Notes: generated from the sequence alone by a model not told the origin. Positions 44,011 to 57,143 are shown, numbered from the stretch's first letter. The stretch is DNA of 64,000 bases from Alopecurus myosuroides (GCA_028641055.1 CM054060.1:240278833-240342832); one strand, 5' to 3'. Made by a program: numbers and translations.

Positions 44011-45030
44011 GTACTGCGAAGGAGCTCTCCCGTTGGAGCTCCAGATTCATTGATTCATTGGTAGCGTGAAGATACAGATTCTGCTGGCCAATGAGGTGAT
44101 TCTTCGCCTCGATGCGGCCATGGAATCACGTCAGCTCTCTCCTGAAGAGCGTGGACTTAGGAGGATTTTAAAGAAGAAGCTGTTGTGGCTGGCCTCCTTG
44201 GAGCGGTGTATCGCACGACAGCGTTCGCGACAACTCTGGTTGCAAGAAGGCGACGCTTGCACTCGGTTTTTCCATGCGCATGCAAGCCACCGGCGCAGGA
44301 AGAATTTCGTGGATCACCTTCTGGTGGAGGGAGTACGGGTGTCTGAACACGTGGACAAGGCGGAGGCGGTGGATTGCTTCTTTGACACGTTGCTTGGGTC
44401 GGAGCAGGATTGGCCATTCTCTCTTGATCACGATGCTCTAGGTCTCCCGTCTGAGGATCTGAATCACCTTGAGGTTGGGTTCTCGGCCGAGGAGGTCTGG
44501 GAGGCTATCAAGGGGATGCCGCAAGATAAGTGCCCTGGGCCTGACTGCTTCACCAACAGATTCTTCATATCTTGCTGGTCCACAGTGAAGGATGACTTCA
44601 TGGCAGCCTTCGACTCGCTCGCGAGGCTCGATGTGCGTGTTTTTGGGGTCAACCAGGCCCTTGTCTCGCTACTGCCCAAACATCAGGGTGCGGAAGAGAT
44701 TAAGGATTTCAGGCCTATTAGTCTCATAAATAGCTTTGCCAAGTTGGTGGCTAAGGTCCTCGCGAGGCGCTTGGCTTCGTCCCTCCCGGGGCTAGTCGGT
44801 GGACACCAAAGTCCTTCATTCGGAAGCGGTGTATTCATGACAATTTCATGTCAGTGCAAGGAATGGCTCGCAAATTGCACAGCTCCCAGACCTCGGGTAT
44901 CCTGCTAAAATTGGACATCACGAAAGCTTTCGACACGGTGGATTGGGGTTTCCTCGTTGTAACTTTTGGCCTCTCGGACCTTCTTCTATGAAAACGATAC
45001 GTCTATCCATGACGTATCCTTGAAAAAAAA
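44011..45030 (+). mobile_element. LINE fragment with internal deletion
   Basis: Target duplication AAAAAGAATAGAT occurs at 43998-44010 and at 45026-45038, immediately after a short A-rich tail. Inside is the N-terminal part of a LINE RT (44066-44908; LEEGDACTRFFHAHA-like start, CPGPDCFTNRFF, LLPKHQGAEEIKDFRPISLINS). After a frameshift comes LLKLDITKAFDTVDWGF, then directly 3' UTR-like sequence and GAAAAAAAA. The YADD core, zf-RVT and C-terminus are missing, so the copy has both 5' truncation and a large internal deletion. The standard PGPDGF Gly is Cys here. Confidence 0.82.
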
Positions 45031-45063
45031 GAATAGATAGAAAGACTAGCTATATCGACAACA

Positions 45064-45197
45064 CTTCGTCCGTCTCGTATTAAGTCTCTTATAAGTGTCA
45101 TAAAAGTGAATAAAAAATATATATCTAGAAATGTTTTAGTCCAGATACATCTATTTTTAAATAATTTTGCGGCACTTAATATGAGAGGGTGGGAGTA
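45064..45197. mobile_element. Diverged Stowaway-like MITE
   Basis: The left end CTTCGTCCGTCTCGTATTAAG is mirrored by CTTAATATGAGAGGGTGGGAG at the right, both diverged from the Stowaway CTCCCTCCGT terminus. The interior is AT-rich. Its length of about 134 bp fits. The TA duplication is not clearly preserved. Confidence 0.65.
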
Positions 45198-46150
45198 TTT
45201 CAACCGGCCCACACACTACACAGCGGCACGTTCCTTATGGTGTAGCTATTTTGAGGATATTTGCATCCGTGGGCATGGGTATGGTTCTGTAAAACGGAGT
45301 TTTGAGGCTGTGCAGTCCGTTTGTTTGCTAACAATATTTCCGTGGAAACTAATTTCAGCACACAATTGGTTGCCTAGTTGTGTTTAGGACGCATGGTGTT
45401 GTGTTTGGTTGCATAATTTGTTGGCGTTCTGGTTACCCCATATCGCTAGTAACGTCCACAGAATATCATATAGATATAAGACAAACATATATAGACAATT
45501 ACGACCAATATGACAACGGCTAAGCAGTCTTTGATGCCACCACATCCGATCTGACCTGCATGTTTGCCCTGGCTTTTAGCAGTTTTGGTTGCTCCGATCA
45601 GAGTTGCACCTTTATTGTTCCTAGGAAGTAGAGGGTTCTAATCTAGAAAAGACATGGAGTAGGCTTCTTATGCCTCGTCTAGAATCTCGAACCTTTTGCA
45701 GCTGTTGTTGGGGAAATTATCGAACTGAGCTGAGCAAGAACTCGAGAATGTGTATATTCCTATAACCCTACCTCTGAACACCACGTATCTCTACAACATA
45801 GAAGATGAGATTACAAAGGAAAAAGTAGCAACATATGATGACAAGGTAGAAATGCAACATAAGAAAAGCATGCATTGATGATCATATACATATCACTACT
45901 AGCAGGTATCAGCACAAATAGTTTTTGCTGCCTGGTATGGTGTAAACCTAGTACCACATCAACATAAGGTGTAATAGTACCACTACAAGTCCATCGTGGG
46001 AGGGGTGACCTATTGTACCACCTCAAATACCCAAAAAAAAAGTTTTGTTGTCCTAACTACGCAAAAATACATCATATCATGATCATCATCATCAAGCATG
46101 CTTTTCACAAACAACCACCACCCCAACTAATCGAGCACTACACGTAGTAG
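45198..46150. other. Intergenic DNA, no gene recognised
   Basis: No domain-bearing ORF and no clear repeat terminus were found. Confidence 0.5.
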
Positions 46151-46156
46151 TGCTTG

Positions 46157-47327
46157 GTGATGCGCATGTAACACACGTTCGTTGGGAGACCCCAAGAGGA
46201 AGGTATGAAGAGCACAGTAGTAAGTTTCCCTCAGAAAGAAACCAAGGTTTAATCGACCAGTAGGAGAAAGAAGCAACTTCCGAAGGTTGATGCAGCTGAG
46301 ATGGCAGGGCACACTACCGGTTCAGCGGCAAAGTGGAACCTACACAACACAATAATTAACTTTGCCCCAACGAAGCAGTGATGTTTTAAATCTCACCGGT
46401 TTTGCTGAACACAAAGATATTAAACTATGGTGTGGAAAAAATAGTATGAAAACGTAAGTAGCAGTGTGAAAACAGTGGAAGCAGTGGTTGTATTATCAGA
46501 ATGAGAAAATGGACCGGGATCCACAGTTCACTAGTGGTGTGTCTCCATAAAAGATAGCTAACATGTGTGATGAACAAACGTTGAGTATTAAGTTGCAAGC
46601 AACAGATTATCGCTGTAAGCAAAGTGTGTAATATAAACAAAGTAAACATCGTTGTTTTCTCCCTAATGGCAACAACACATCCTCCATCTGTCACGTTTCT
46701 GTCACTCGAGCACAGATGCAAAGGAGGCATGAACCCACTATCGAGCATGAATACTCCCTCTTGGAGTCACTAGCATCTACTTGGCCAGAGCATCTACTAA
46801 AAACGGAGAGCATGCAAGATCATAAATAACATACACATGAAAACAACATGATAGATTGATAATCAAGAGACATAGCATTCAATAATCATCGGATCCTAGC
46901 AAACACAACATGTAGCATTACAATAAGATGATCTTGATTATGTGAGGCAGCTCACGAGATCTAAACATGAGACATAAAGAGGAGAGGACAACCATCTAGC
47001 TACTGCTATGGACCTGTAGTCCGAGGATGAACTACTCACGCATCACTTCGGAGGCGGGCATGGTGGTGTAGACCCCTCCGGTGATGATTTTCCCTCCCGG
47101 CAGGGTGTCGGGGAGAACTCTAGAACCCTCTTGATCTCGGGTTGACGATGACGGTGGCCTGGGGTATTTTTCATGGAGAAGTGGCATATCTTTAAGGTTC
47201 ACGCAACGGGGGGAATATATGGGCAAAAGGGCGATGGCGGTGGGCGCCCGAGGGGCCCACACCACCCCAAAAAGCGGCCAGGGGGTGCGCCGCCCTATGG
47301 TGTGCCCCCAAGTGGCCCTCCTCCGGA
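46157..47327 (-). repeat. Truncated LTR of the element C family
   Basis: From TGATGCGCATGTAACACACG at 46157 the sequence follows the element C LTRs (ACTACCGGTTCAGC-GCAA, CTCACCGGTTTTGCTG, TGGACC-GTAGTCC, GTGGTGTAGACCCCTCC). An internal deletion lies near 46570 and the copy ends abruptly at 47327, where Gypsy element E begins. The promoter-distal end (TGATACG side in minus sense) is missing, so it was truncated by or before insertion of E. Confidence 0.8.
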
Positions 47328-47374
47328 TGTGGGATATATACTGATTAGGGGTATGTCCGGCATTGGCCTAAAGA
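47328..47374 (+). repeat. Truncated 5' LTR of element E
   Basis: About 47 bases align to the first bases of the LTR at 57684 (GGATATATAC...GGGGTAT...CTAAAG). Sequence then passes directly into Lys/Glu-rich gag-type coding DNA. The remaining ~490 bp of LTR and the primer-binding site are deleted. Confidence 0.75.
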
Positions 47375-47379
47375 GGGAG

Positions 47380-50290
47380 AAGAAAAAGAAACTTCTCCCG
47401 CATACCCTGATGTCAAAGAACTGACAGAGGAAGAACCCTGCAAGAAACCTCCCTCTTCCAAGAAGAAATACAAAGCTGCTAAAAAACTCCAGTATAAACT
47501 CCGGAAGAAGAAATCGGCTGATCCAGCCAACAAAAGCCCGGAAGTAGGAGATGCAAGCGGAGTAAAACCTGCGGAGAAGAAAACGAAGGAAATAATTGTT
47601 CCGCCAACGACAGAACAGGACGAACAGGAAATACTCCAAACACCAGTGGGACCACACGAGCCCCCTAAAGTGCTAGAAGCCCGGAGGCGAGCTCTCCAAA
47701 GGCAGCAGCAACATCTATTTCGAACTCGAGAACACCTCCAAAAAACCCAGGCTGACATCAAGCTCATGAAGGAAGAAATTGAGGAATACGAGAGAAAGAA
47801 TAGATCTGGCATTAAACCTACACGGTTACCCGGAATCGCAGGACCGGAAGTACCGCCGCCAAAAGAAAGGTTTCACAACCCATCTTGGCAAAAGCAGGTA
47901 AACGGCAAAGATGCCAGAGACGAGCCAATATACAAAACCGCAGCAGAAAACGTGGAAGCAGCGTTCGCCATCCTCAACAACGATATGTACTCCAATGGTG
48001 AAAAACTTCAAGGGGTGTATGCTTTCCTAGGAAAAGCATTGCAACAACAACAGCGGGGGTAAGAGCGATCACGGAAGTTGCACGACGACTCCGCCCTATG
48101 CAAAACATGCTACATGCGTCACTGGAGCACCTGGACCGGAAGAACCTGGAGATTCAAACAATTCGAAAGAGAAGAAATCAGATCCGAGAAAGGACAAGAA
48201 AAAACCCGATAATAAGGATGAAGCGTCCAGAACCGGATCCCATCTCCCGAAAGATGGAACTAATCCCTGTGATCGGGAAGAGAAAAACCGGAAGGACGGA
48301 AAAGCAATGCCGCCTCCCAGACGCCCCGCTGAAAATGCTGGAAGACAGGATATACCTCACAGGCGTGAGAGATCCCGGACGCCCCCCCAGGAATAAGGAA
48401 AGACACAGGAGTAGAACTCCACCTTATCCCAAAGGGCACGATCACGGAGGAAATAGAGATAATCTCGGAAAAGCGCTTTTGCGCCACAATGGAAAAGAAA
48501 GGAGCAGATCCCCTTCTATCCATTCAGCCGGTAGAGACTCCGCACATATTGACAAAGCGGAAAGAGATGATTTATACTTTGGACCTAAGTGTTTCACTGA
48601 TAGGATCCGAAGAATAACTATGCATTCTGGCTTTGCCAAAGTTGGTCCAACGTACCAAAAATACACTGGTAGCACAAACCCGGATACCTGGCTCTCAGAT
48701 TATTACACAGCCGTCCAGATTAACAATGGGACAGACCTAGAGGCCGTAAAATTCCTCCCCCTAATGTTACTGAATGGAGCCATAGATTGGATCAATGGGT
48801 TACCATCAAGAACTATCGACAACTGGGATGATATGGCTAGAGTGTTCACTCAGCATTTCCGGGGAAATTATAAGCGTCCGAACAGCATCAACCAACTAAA
48901 CCGTTGCATCCAGTTTGAAGAAGAACCATACGTGGATTTCATCTCAAGATGGACGGCAATGAAGAATAGTTGCTCTGGAGTAACTGACGTTCAAGCAATG
49001 CATGCTTTCGTCAATGGTTTAAAACCCGGACTCGTACCGTTCATGATCGGTTCCAAAAGGCACAAAGATCTCAGATCTATGCTTACAACCGCCAACGAGC
49101 ATGCAGCGGCCGAAGACGATATCAGAGCGAGCGGCGGCAATATCGATACTTTGATCCAGGCCAAAAAGACCCCTCGCCCTGAGAAAAAAGGAACTCCTGA
49201 GGCAACACAAAAACCCAAAGAAGTTAACATAGCCTTTGGAAGAGAAAATGGGAACAGGTGGAAAGGACGAAGTACAAAACCGATAAACTACACCAAGGAA
49301 GAGTGGGAAAAAATAAATTCGGAAAATTGTGTCCACCACTCGCAATTTGGGAAACTCACCCATACTAACGCACAATGCCGACTGAACAATCATATGAAAG
49401 GCAGTGCAGGATTCGGAAGCGAAGGGAAGAACTCTAAGAGGAAATTCTCCAAGCAAAAGCCAGAAGCTGAAAAAGAAGACAGTGAATCGGACACTGACGA
49501 AAAAATCCAGGAACAACAACGAAAATGCGAACCCAAGTTTCCGAGAGTTGATGGAGAATGTAACCTAACTTTCCTGGCAACTCCCTCAACAAAGGTGGCA
49601 AAGAGAACGCTCCGAGAAATAAACACGGTTGTTCATGCAACCCCGAAATTCTTGAAGTACTCAAATACAATAATTACCTGGGATCAGTCTGATCATCCTG
49701 GAAATATCCTAGAACCTGGCACGCAAGCTCTTGTTGTAAGCCCTATTGTTCAAAACACTAGGCTAAAAAGAGTGCTGACGGATGGAGGATCCAACATTAA
49801 CATAATGTACCTGGATACACTGAAGCATCTGCGAATCTCCGAGACCCAGCTCAATCACAACAACATACGTTTTGATGGCATCGTCCCTCGCAGACAAGCA
49901 CGATCCCTAGGAGAAATTTCCCTAGATGTAACCTTCAGAGAGAAAGATCACTTCCGTCAGGAAAAAGTATCCTTCGAGGTTGCGCCGTTCGAAAGCGTGT
50001 ATCACGCAATACTCGGACGTCCAGCTTTCGCCAAATTTATGGCAAGGTCATGTTATATTTATAACAAGCTGAAGATGCCAGGGCCAAAAGGAGGAGTAAT
50101 CACCATAACGGGAGACTTCAAGTTGGCAAACGAGATGGAAAAAGAAAACGCTCTTTGCACAGAAAAAGTGATAGCAAAGGAAGAACTGAAGGAGCTGACC
50201 AAAGAAGTATCGGCGATAGAAATGCCGGCAGGAAAAGAAAGCCGGAAGCCAGCAGATAGCTTCAAACTTCCGAGAATACAAGACAGGTAA
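47380..50290 (+). pseudogene. Element E gag and protease
   Basis: A Lys/Glu-rich, coiled-coil-like N-terminus (to 48062) is followed after a frameshift by a 730-codon frame from 48098. That frame holds the Retrotrans_gag domain (about 48610-49100; GSTNPDTWLSDYY, FLPLMLLNGAIDWINGLP, FTQHFRGNYKRP). A short Cys/His segment (ENCVHHSQFGKLTH) stands where a zinc knuckle would be. The aspartic protease follows, with VLTDGGSNINIMY near 49775 (DGGS replaces the usual D-S/T-G, as is common in this plant lineage) and ILGRPAFAKF near 50010. Gag would form the particle; protease would process the polyprotein. Confidence 0.82.
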
Positions 50291-50292
50291 TC

Positions 50293-53200
50293 CTAGATCC
50301 TAAAGATCCGACAAAATTTGTCGTAGTGGGAACTGGGATGACCGACAAATAGGAAAGCGAGCTCATCAAGTTCCTCCGTGAGAACTGGGATATCTTCGCA
50401 TGGTGTCCAGCGGACATGCCAGGCGTACCCAGGGAACTTGCTGAGCATCAGCTTAAGGTGATTCCAGGATCTAAACCCGTCAAACAAGCTCTCCGTCGAT
50501 TTGACGGAAGAAGACGGAAGGCTATTGGCAAGAAGATTATCCGGCTTTTGACAACAGATTTTATCCGGGAAGTTATGCATACTGAATGGTCTGCAAATCC
50601 AGTATTAGTCCCGAACAAAGACAGTACTGTCCTTAGGATGTGTATAGATTATACTGGCCTGAACAAATTGTGTCCAAAAGATATATTTGCGTTATTGCGA
50701 ATGGATCAAATAATAGATGCCACTGCTGGCTCCGAGCTTTTATGCTTTTTGGATGCATATTCTGGGTATCATCAAATACGCATGAAGGTATAAGATCAAA
50801 TCAAAACTTCCTTCATAACCCCATATGGGACGTACTATTACATAACCATGCCATTTGGCCTGAAGAACGCAAGTGCAACCTACCAGCGTTGCATGCAACG
50901 ATGTTTGCATAGTCAGATTGGCAAAAATGTCCATGTTTATGTGGACGACATTGCTGTCGTTTCCAAGGAAAAGGACACACTCCTTGAAGATTTGCGAGAA
51001 ACCTTCGAATGGCGCACTTATAAGATGAAGTTGAATCCATTAAAGTGCGTATTCGGGGTTTCCTCAGAAAACTTATGGGTTTCATCGTTTCTCATAGAGG
51101 AATAAAAGTAAACCCGGAAAAGATCAAAGCAATCTTAAACATCTCCAAGCCCACGTGCGTAAAAGATGTACAAAGATTGACGTGTTCTGCAGCAGCCGTT
51201 AGCAGATTCATTAGCCGGCTAGGGGACAAAGCTCTGCCACTATACAAATTGTTGAAGAAATCCGACAAGTTCGAGTGGACAGAAGAAGCAGATGCAGCAT
51301 TAACCCAGTTGAAAGAAACTTTGATGAAAGCTCCGATTTTGGCGTCCCCAAAACACGAAGAACCTATGTTATTGTACCTCACGGCTACAAACCGGGTTAT
51401 TAGCGCAGTAATAGTTGTGGAAAGGCGGAAAGATGAACAAAGCATACCAGATCAGCATCCGGTATACTATGTAAGCGGAGTTTTCTCCGAGTCCAAACAA
51501 AGATATCCACACTATCAAAAACTGGCATATGGCGTGTTTTTCACATCTCGGAAACTTCGTCATTACTTCCAAGGACATTCCATAACAGTGGTATGTAAAG
51601 CACCACTAGGGGATATAATAAACAGTTCGGAGGCAACTAGCCGAGTAGCCAAATGGGGCATCGAGCTAGCACCATTTGACATTAAGTACCAACCCAGGAC
51701 GACAATAAAATCCTAGGTGTTGGCAGATTTTGTCGCCGATTGGAAGGAAGCAATGGAAAACACACCAATGTCAGAGTCAGAATACTGGATCATGCACTTT
51801 GACGGATCTAAGATGAAAGAAGGCGCAGGAGCTGGTGTAGTCCTAAAATCCCCCAAAGGAGACACAATGGAGTATGTATCACAAATACACTTCAATGCCA
51901 GTAATAATGTGGCAAAATACGAAGCTCTGCTTCATGGCTTGCATATCGCAAAAGAAATAGGTGTTAAACGCATCTTATGCTATGGCGACTCAGATTTGGT
52001 ACAGCACCAATCAACCAAACTTGTGACGCCAAAAGTCCCATCATGGCCGAATATCGGAGAACGGTGGACGAGTTTGCAATCTGCTTCCTAGGATTTGAAG
52101 TGCTTCACGTCAAAAGGGAAGAAAACTGGAACGCGGACGCATTGGCCCGCATGGGATCAGAAAGGGTAAAAATCCCACCACCAGGTGTGTTTGTCCAACA
52201 TTTGTACGAACCATCGATAAAAGGTGGAGATGTCGACTATCCTATGGTTTCCGAGTCAATTGAAGTCATGCTCGTTAACCCGGAATGGACAATTCCATAT
52301 TTAAACTTCTTAGTTGATCAGAAGTACCCGGATGGAGCAGACGAAGTCTTGCAAAGACAGATACAACGTCGATGCAAAGGATACACGGTAATCAACGGTT
52401 GCCTGTATAAACGCAATACTACCAGAATTTTTCTGCGATGTATTTCGCCAGAAGAAGGACGAGAAATCCTACAAGAAATCCATGCCGGAGATTGCGGACA
52501 TCATGCTCAATGAAAAAGCATAGTCAAAAAAGCATTCCGTGCAGGGTTTTTCTGGCTAACAGCCAAGACATATGCTGAGCACATAGTGAATACATGTGCT
52601 AGATGTCACTATTACGCCAAGCAGACAAATATGCCAGCCCAAGCACTCAAAACTATCCCTATTACATGGCCGTTCGTGGTCAGGGGGCTAGATATGATGG
52701 GACCATTCAAAACTGCAAGAGGAGGACTTAAACATCTACTCGTTGCAGTGGATAAATATACCAAGTTGGTGGAGGCTAAACCCATAAAAAAATTGACGGT
52801 GTAACTGCCAGAAATTTCACTATTGACGTAGTCATGAGATATGATGTTCCGCACAGCATAATAACAGACAACGGGACAAATTTCTCCACTGGAGAGTTGG
52901 CAAAATATTGCCGACAAACGGGACTTCTCCTAGATCTCGCATCTGTGGCACACCCGCAATCCAATGGACAGGTTGAAAGAATGAATAGCCCAATCCTGCA
53001 AGGAATACGCCCAAGACTCGAATCTCCTCTTCATAGAGTAGCTGGAGCATGGGTGGAAGAGTTACCCTCTGTGCTTTGGAGCATTCGAACGACGCCAAAT
53101 AGGTCAACAGGGCAAACCCCGTTTTTCCTAGTTTATGGTACGGAAGCAATATCCAACGGACATGATCCATGACAGCCCAAGAGTGCAGGATTTCGATGAC

Positions 53201-53575
53201 TCAGATGCCGAAAGCGCACGACAGGATGTCGTCGATCTCTCAGAAGAGGAACGAGAGCTTGTGCTTCAAAGATCTGCCATTTATCAGCAGGGTTTACGAC
53301 GTTATCATAGTCGGAAATCAGGTATCGTTCTTTTAAAGAAGGTGACCTAGTGCTAAGATTGGTACAGCAAAGGAAGCACAAATTGGCCCCGGTATGGGAA
53401 GGACCATTCGTCATCAGCAAAGCTATGAAAAATGGATCATACTATCTTGTATACATTCGACGGAAGATCATCCCGAGAAGCCGAATCGCAAAAGAAAGAG
53501 AAACATAGATGATGAACTAGGAGAGACAAAGAGGCCCTGGAGTATCCAGCAGTTACGTCCCTTCTATACTTAGTT
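50293..53575 (+). pseudogene. Element E pol: RT, two RNase H, integrase
   Basis: RT: WSANPVLVPNKD and MCIDYTGLNKLCPKD (about 50590-50690), FLDAYSGYHQI (about 50745), and VYVDDIAVVS with catalytic YVDD (about 50938-50950). The first RNase H (51290-51716) has the PILASPKHEEPMLLYLT and LRHYFQGH motifs. The second RNase H (51717-52170) has IMHFDGSKMKEGAGAG, AKYEALLHGL and GDSDLV. Integrase has an H2C2 region (52480-52640; HAGDCGHH, CARCHYYAK) and a core with LDMMGPF, ITDNGTNF and SNGQVERMN (52690-52990). A C-terminal VWEGPFVISK follows near 53395. Stops at 50791, 51714 and 52511, and several frameshifts, make it non-functional. No chromodomain was seen. Confidence 0.85.
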
Positions 53576-54160
53576 CAATTTCTATGTAAACATCTTTGAG
53601 ATCATGAAATAAAGTTGTCGGAATCCATACTTCTATGTTTATTATAGTATAAAGCATATCTTTCGCCTTATCTATTTCCCAATGATCTTTCAAACTACTC
53701 AATGTTAACCCGAATTGTGCATGCGTGCTCGGTGTTAAAAAACTGAATGATTTTTAGCCTAAAAAAGGCTTAAGGAAACCCAGATTGTGGCTGCGTGCCT
53801 GAGTTTCATACAAAAATTCCTTAACTATTATCTAAATATTATCTGATTGTTTTTATGCTGGGTCACTGGAGCTAGTAAGCAAAAATGCCTTTAGCGTGAT
53901 CCATGTTTCCGAGTTTTAGACTGATTTGTCATACCCGGTCACTCGGCATGAAGATTAAAACGCTATTGATCCATTTCAAGCACTAAGGACAGTTAAAGCA
54001 TATAAAACCAGAGAATTTAGAAGATAAAGGAATAATAACCAGAAAAAACTTGCAAAATAGTTATATAACGTTAACTGCAAATGGCGGAGTACTTGTTCAT
54101 TCAAAAGAATAGAAGCATTACAATAATGTTTACTACATAAGTTCGGTAATGCTCCTATTT
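53576..54160. other. Spacer between pol and antisense gene of E
   Basis: This AT-rich, non-coding stretch contains ACCCGAATTGTGC and CCTGCGTGCCTGAGTTTCATAC-like motifs that recur in element F near 62790-62890. It is the conserved untranslated spacer of the family. Confidence 0.6.
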
Positions 54161-54161
54161 T

Positions 54162-57143
54162 CTATCTGCCCAGGACCCGGAGTTCTCCTTCAAGCATCCG
54201 AGTCATCTTCGCTGGAGGATTCTTCCGGAGTTTCCGGATTGCCTCCTCCGGGTAGAAGATCGCGACGTTGACCATGGAAGAAATCTTGGTTGCATGACCT
54301 TTGATCTGGTCAAAGATGTTGGTCCGCTGGGCTTCCGTATACCCTTGCGGGATGCCAGACGCCACGCGCCAAGATTTGGCAGTGGGGTAATGCATACGCA
54401 TGAGCCCTAGAGCCATGCGTGCACCACCCGATGCCGCAGAGCGCAAGGTCGATTCCTTGGACTCCGCCACCTCCAAGATAGCCTCGGAAGTTTCTCAACT
54501 TCCGAGAACTCCGCAGTCCTTGCGGGAAGGAATTTTTTGATAAGCTTCATCCCCGCAGCCTTGAGCGCGGTGAAGACCTTCCCGAAAGCTCGGATTTTTT
54601 CAATCCGAGTAAGAGCTGGGTCGTCTCCTATTTTTTCAGATAAATAACCAAAGGGTTATCGAAAAAGCGGAGAAAGGTTATAAAACATCAAAAATCCGGT
54701 AATAACAGAAAACTTACCGAGGATCTTGTCCATCTCGGAGCCTTCCTCCAGGCGAAGGGTCAAAGCATTCTCCAGGTCTCGGATGGTTGCTTTGTCCTTC
54801 TCAGCTTGGTTGGAGGCATTGGATTGAGCAATGCCAACAGCCAGCTGGCTGGCCTCCAGTTCTTTCTGAACCCTCATAAGTTCCTTATGAAGGTCCAGGT
54901 TCTACCGGCGGAGGTTCTTGGCATTGCCGGAATGTTCAGCAATTTGTTTGGCTTTCGCCAAAGCAGCTGAAAAGCGAGAAAAAATACCGAGTTAGACAAA
55001 CTCGGAAAAATACTTAGAAAAAAGGCATAGAAATGAAACCACGGAGAAATAAAATACCTGTCGTTTCCTCCAGCTGATGCTGAGATGATACCAGCTCTGC
55101 TTCCTTAACGTCAAGAATGGAAATAAGGTTTCTAACCTCCTTGTTCTTGACGGTAAGCTTGCCAAAAACTTCCAGGTTTATACTTTCAGCGGTTTGTTGA
55201 AACACGGAAATGAAAAAAAATGTTTAAGTTAGAAACAAGCATAATAATGATGAAAGAATTAAGTTAAAAGCATGCATTTGACTTATTGCTTGGGGGCTAG
55301 AGATATTACCCGGCTCATCCGCTGTAAACCTGACAAAGTTTCGGTGAACTCTTTTGCAAAATCTGCAAAAGTGTCCCGGCAGTGCTAAGGCCCTCATTAA
55401 TATTCTTGAAATCCTTATCAAAGGTGGGAATGGTTTCCTCCTCAGTTTCCCGAGAAGAACCTCCCACTTCCGGGACCGCCCTTTCACTCGTGTCTGTTTC
55501 CGGCACAATGGGTTGGCTGGTCTGCTCGGTTTCGGTGTTGGGGGCTGCAGCGTGCTCTTATGTAGCTACTACTGGGGTATCCGGGGCAGCAGGAGGAGAA
55601 GGATGTGGACCTCTGCTGGCCACAGATTTAAGACTTTTTAGCTTCTTAGGCTTCAGAGTTGTGGGGTCCAAGCTAAAAAAGAGAAATGCCGGAAAGTTAA
55701 AACTCCGAGACAAAGGAAAAAAACTCCGATAAATCAAGAAAACCCAGACGAACAGACCTGGAAGTAGCGACGGCAACACCGTCAAGATCGATGATTTCCA
55801 GTGAGGTGGAAATTTTCTTGCGCTTACGCCCACCAGCGAAGTTGGCGCGTAGCGCCTCTAGCTCAGCGTCGGTAGCAAGATCCGACTCGAGAAGTTCAAG
55901 GATCTATCAAAGAGGCAAAGGACGGGTTAAGACAAAATCCGAGAAAGCAGAAAGAATACAAACTCAAGGGGCGAAAAATGTACCTTGGGGGCCGGGTTAG
56001 ACGCCGTATACATTGGCCGGCTTTCTTCATATTGGTCGCGCGAGGCAACCAACTGGTTTACGCGCTTTCGCAAGTATTTTGCCGACAAAGACTTTCTCGT
56101 CGTCCGCATGGCGTCGGTAGTTCCCGTGTAATCACATAGAAGGCGAGTGCCATGATTAGCCAAAGGCTGAATTCTCCTATCTAACCAGCATAGGACTATG
56201 TCCATGCCGGTTAGAGGTGGATCGGAGGCGACGAGTTTTGTGATGCGCCGCTTGATCCTGAGAAGATCCGGCGGCAAAGATTGCACTGCTTCTGTTCCCC
56301 AATCTTCTTGGGGAACGGCAGAGGTATTCGTGAAAGGTGGAACCCCGTTGGTTTTTCCGGGAAAGGGAACATCGGAATGGTAGAAGAAGGAACCCGTCCA
56401 AAATTTGACGGATTTCGAGGTTTTGATCTTGGGGAACCAATCCTCCCTGAATCTACGCAGGGTGAAGGATATGGTCCCGCAAGTCGGGAGTGCACCCTCG
56501 GAAGGATTTCGCTTAACCCCAAAGAAATACTGCCAGAAGTCTAACCTAGGAGCTAAACCTAGATACCCTTCGAAAAGAGCTTGAAATCCGGCTAAGTAGA
56601 GGATGGAGTTGGGAGGCAGGTTATGGGGTTGAATGCGGTAGTGTTCCAAGATCTGAAGGAAAAAGGCGGATGGCGGAATACCCATACCTCTGGCAATGTG
56701 CGAGGTAAGGAGAACGCGTTCCCCGTCCTTGGGCAACGGCTCGGACTCGTCTTCCGGGCTCCGCCATTTCCCCTTCAGCAATAGCCCCTCCTTCTCCATT
56801 GTCGGAAGAAGGGAGGGAGGAATACTACTGTGGCTCCAGTTACCGGCAGTTTCCCCTTCGTCTTCCGCCCCGGCGGCGGCGGACGCGGCCGCGAGCTCTT
56901 CTCCGACGAGAAGTATATTTTCCTCCCTGTCTCGGGCGCGAACGGCGGAGACGTCGCGGAGGAGGACGCGGCCAGATTGGTGGCGGAGAGAGGTGGTTCC
57001 TCGCTAGCTTGGCCGCCGGTAGTTTTCTCCGGCTCGTCGCCGGAGGCGCGGAGAGGCGAATCCACCATGGGATCCATGGTGTTGATGATTTCGTCTATCT
57101 CCGCCGCGACGGAGCGAGCCGGGGAAGTACTCGGAGATTTCAT
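54162..57143 (-). pseudogene. Antisense intron-containing PF04195 gene of element E
   Basis: It lies between integrase and the 3' LTR, opposite to pol. ATG at 57143 starts a Ser/Pro-rich N-terminus, with a frame break near 56775-56799. The PF04195 domain lies at about 56700-56330 (GIPPSAFFLQILEHY, NSILYLAGFQALFEGYLG, FWQYFFGVKRNP, FWTGSFFYHSDV). GT-AG introns are inferred at 55983-55903 (81 bp) and 55757-55673 (85 bp). Further exons carry a Glu/Lys coiled coil (54900-54720) and a C-terminal region (54476-54162; GYTEAQRTNIFDQIKGH). Antisense ORFs at this site are known in Tat elements such as maize Grande; their function is unknown. It is damaged but its architecture is recognisable. Confidence 0.7.
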
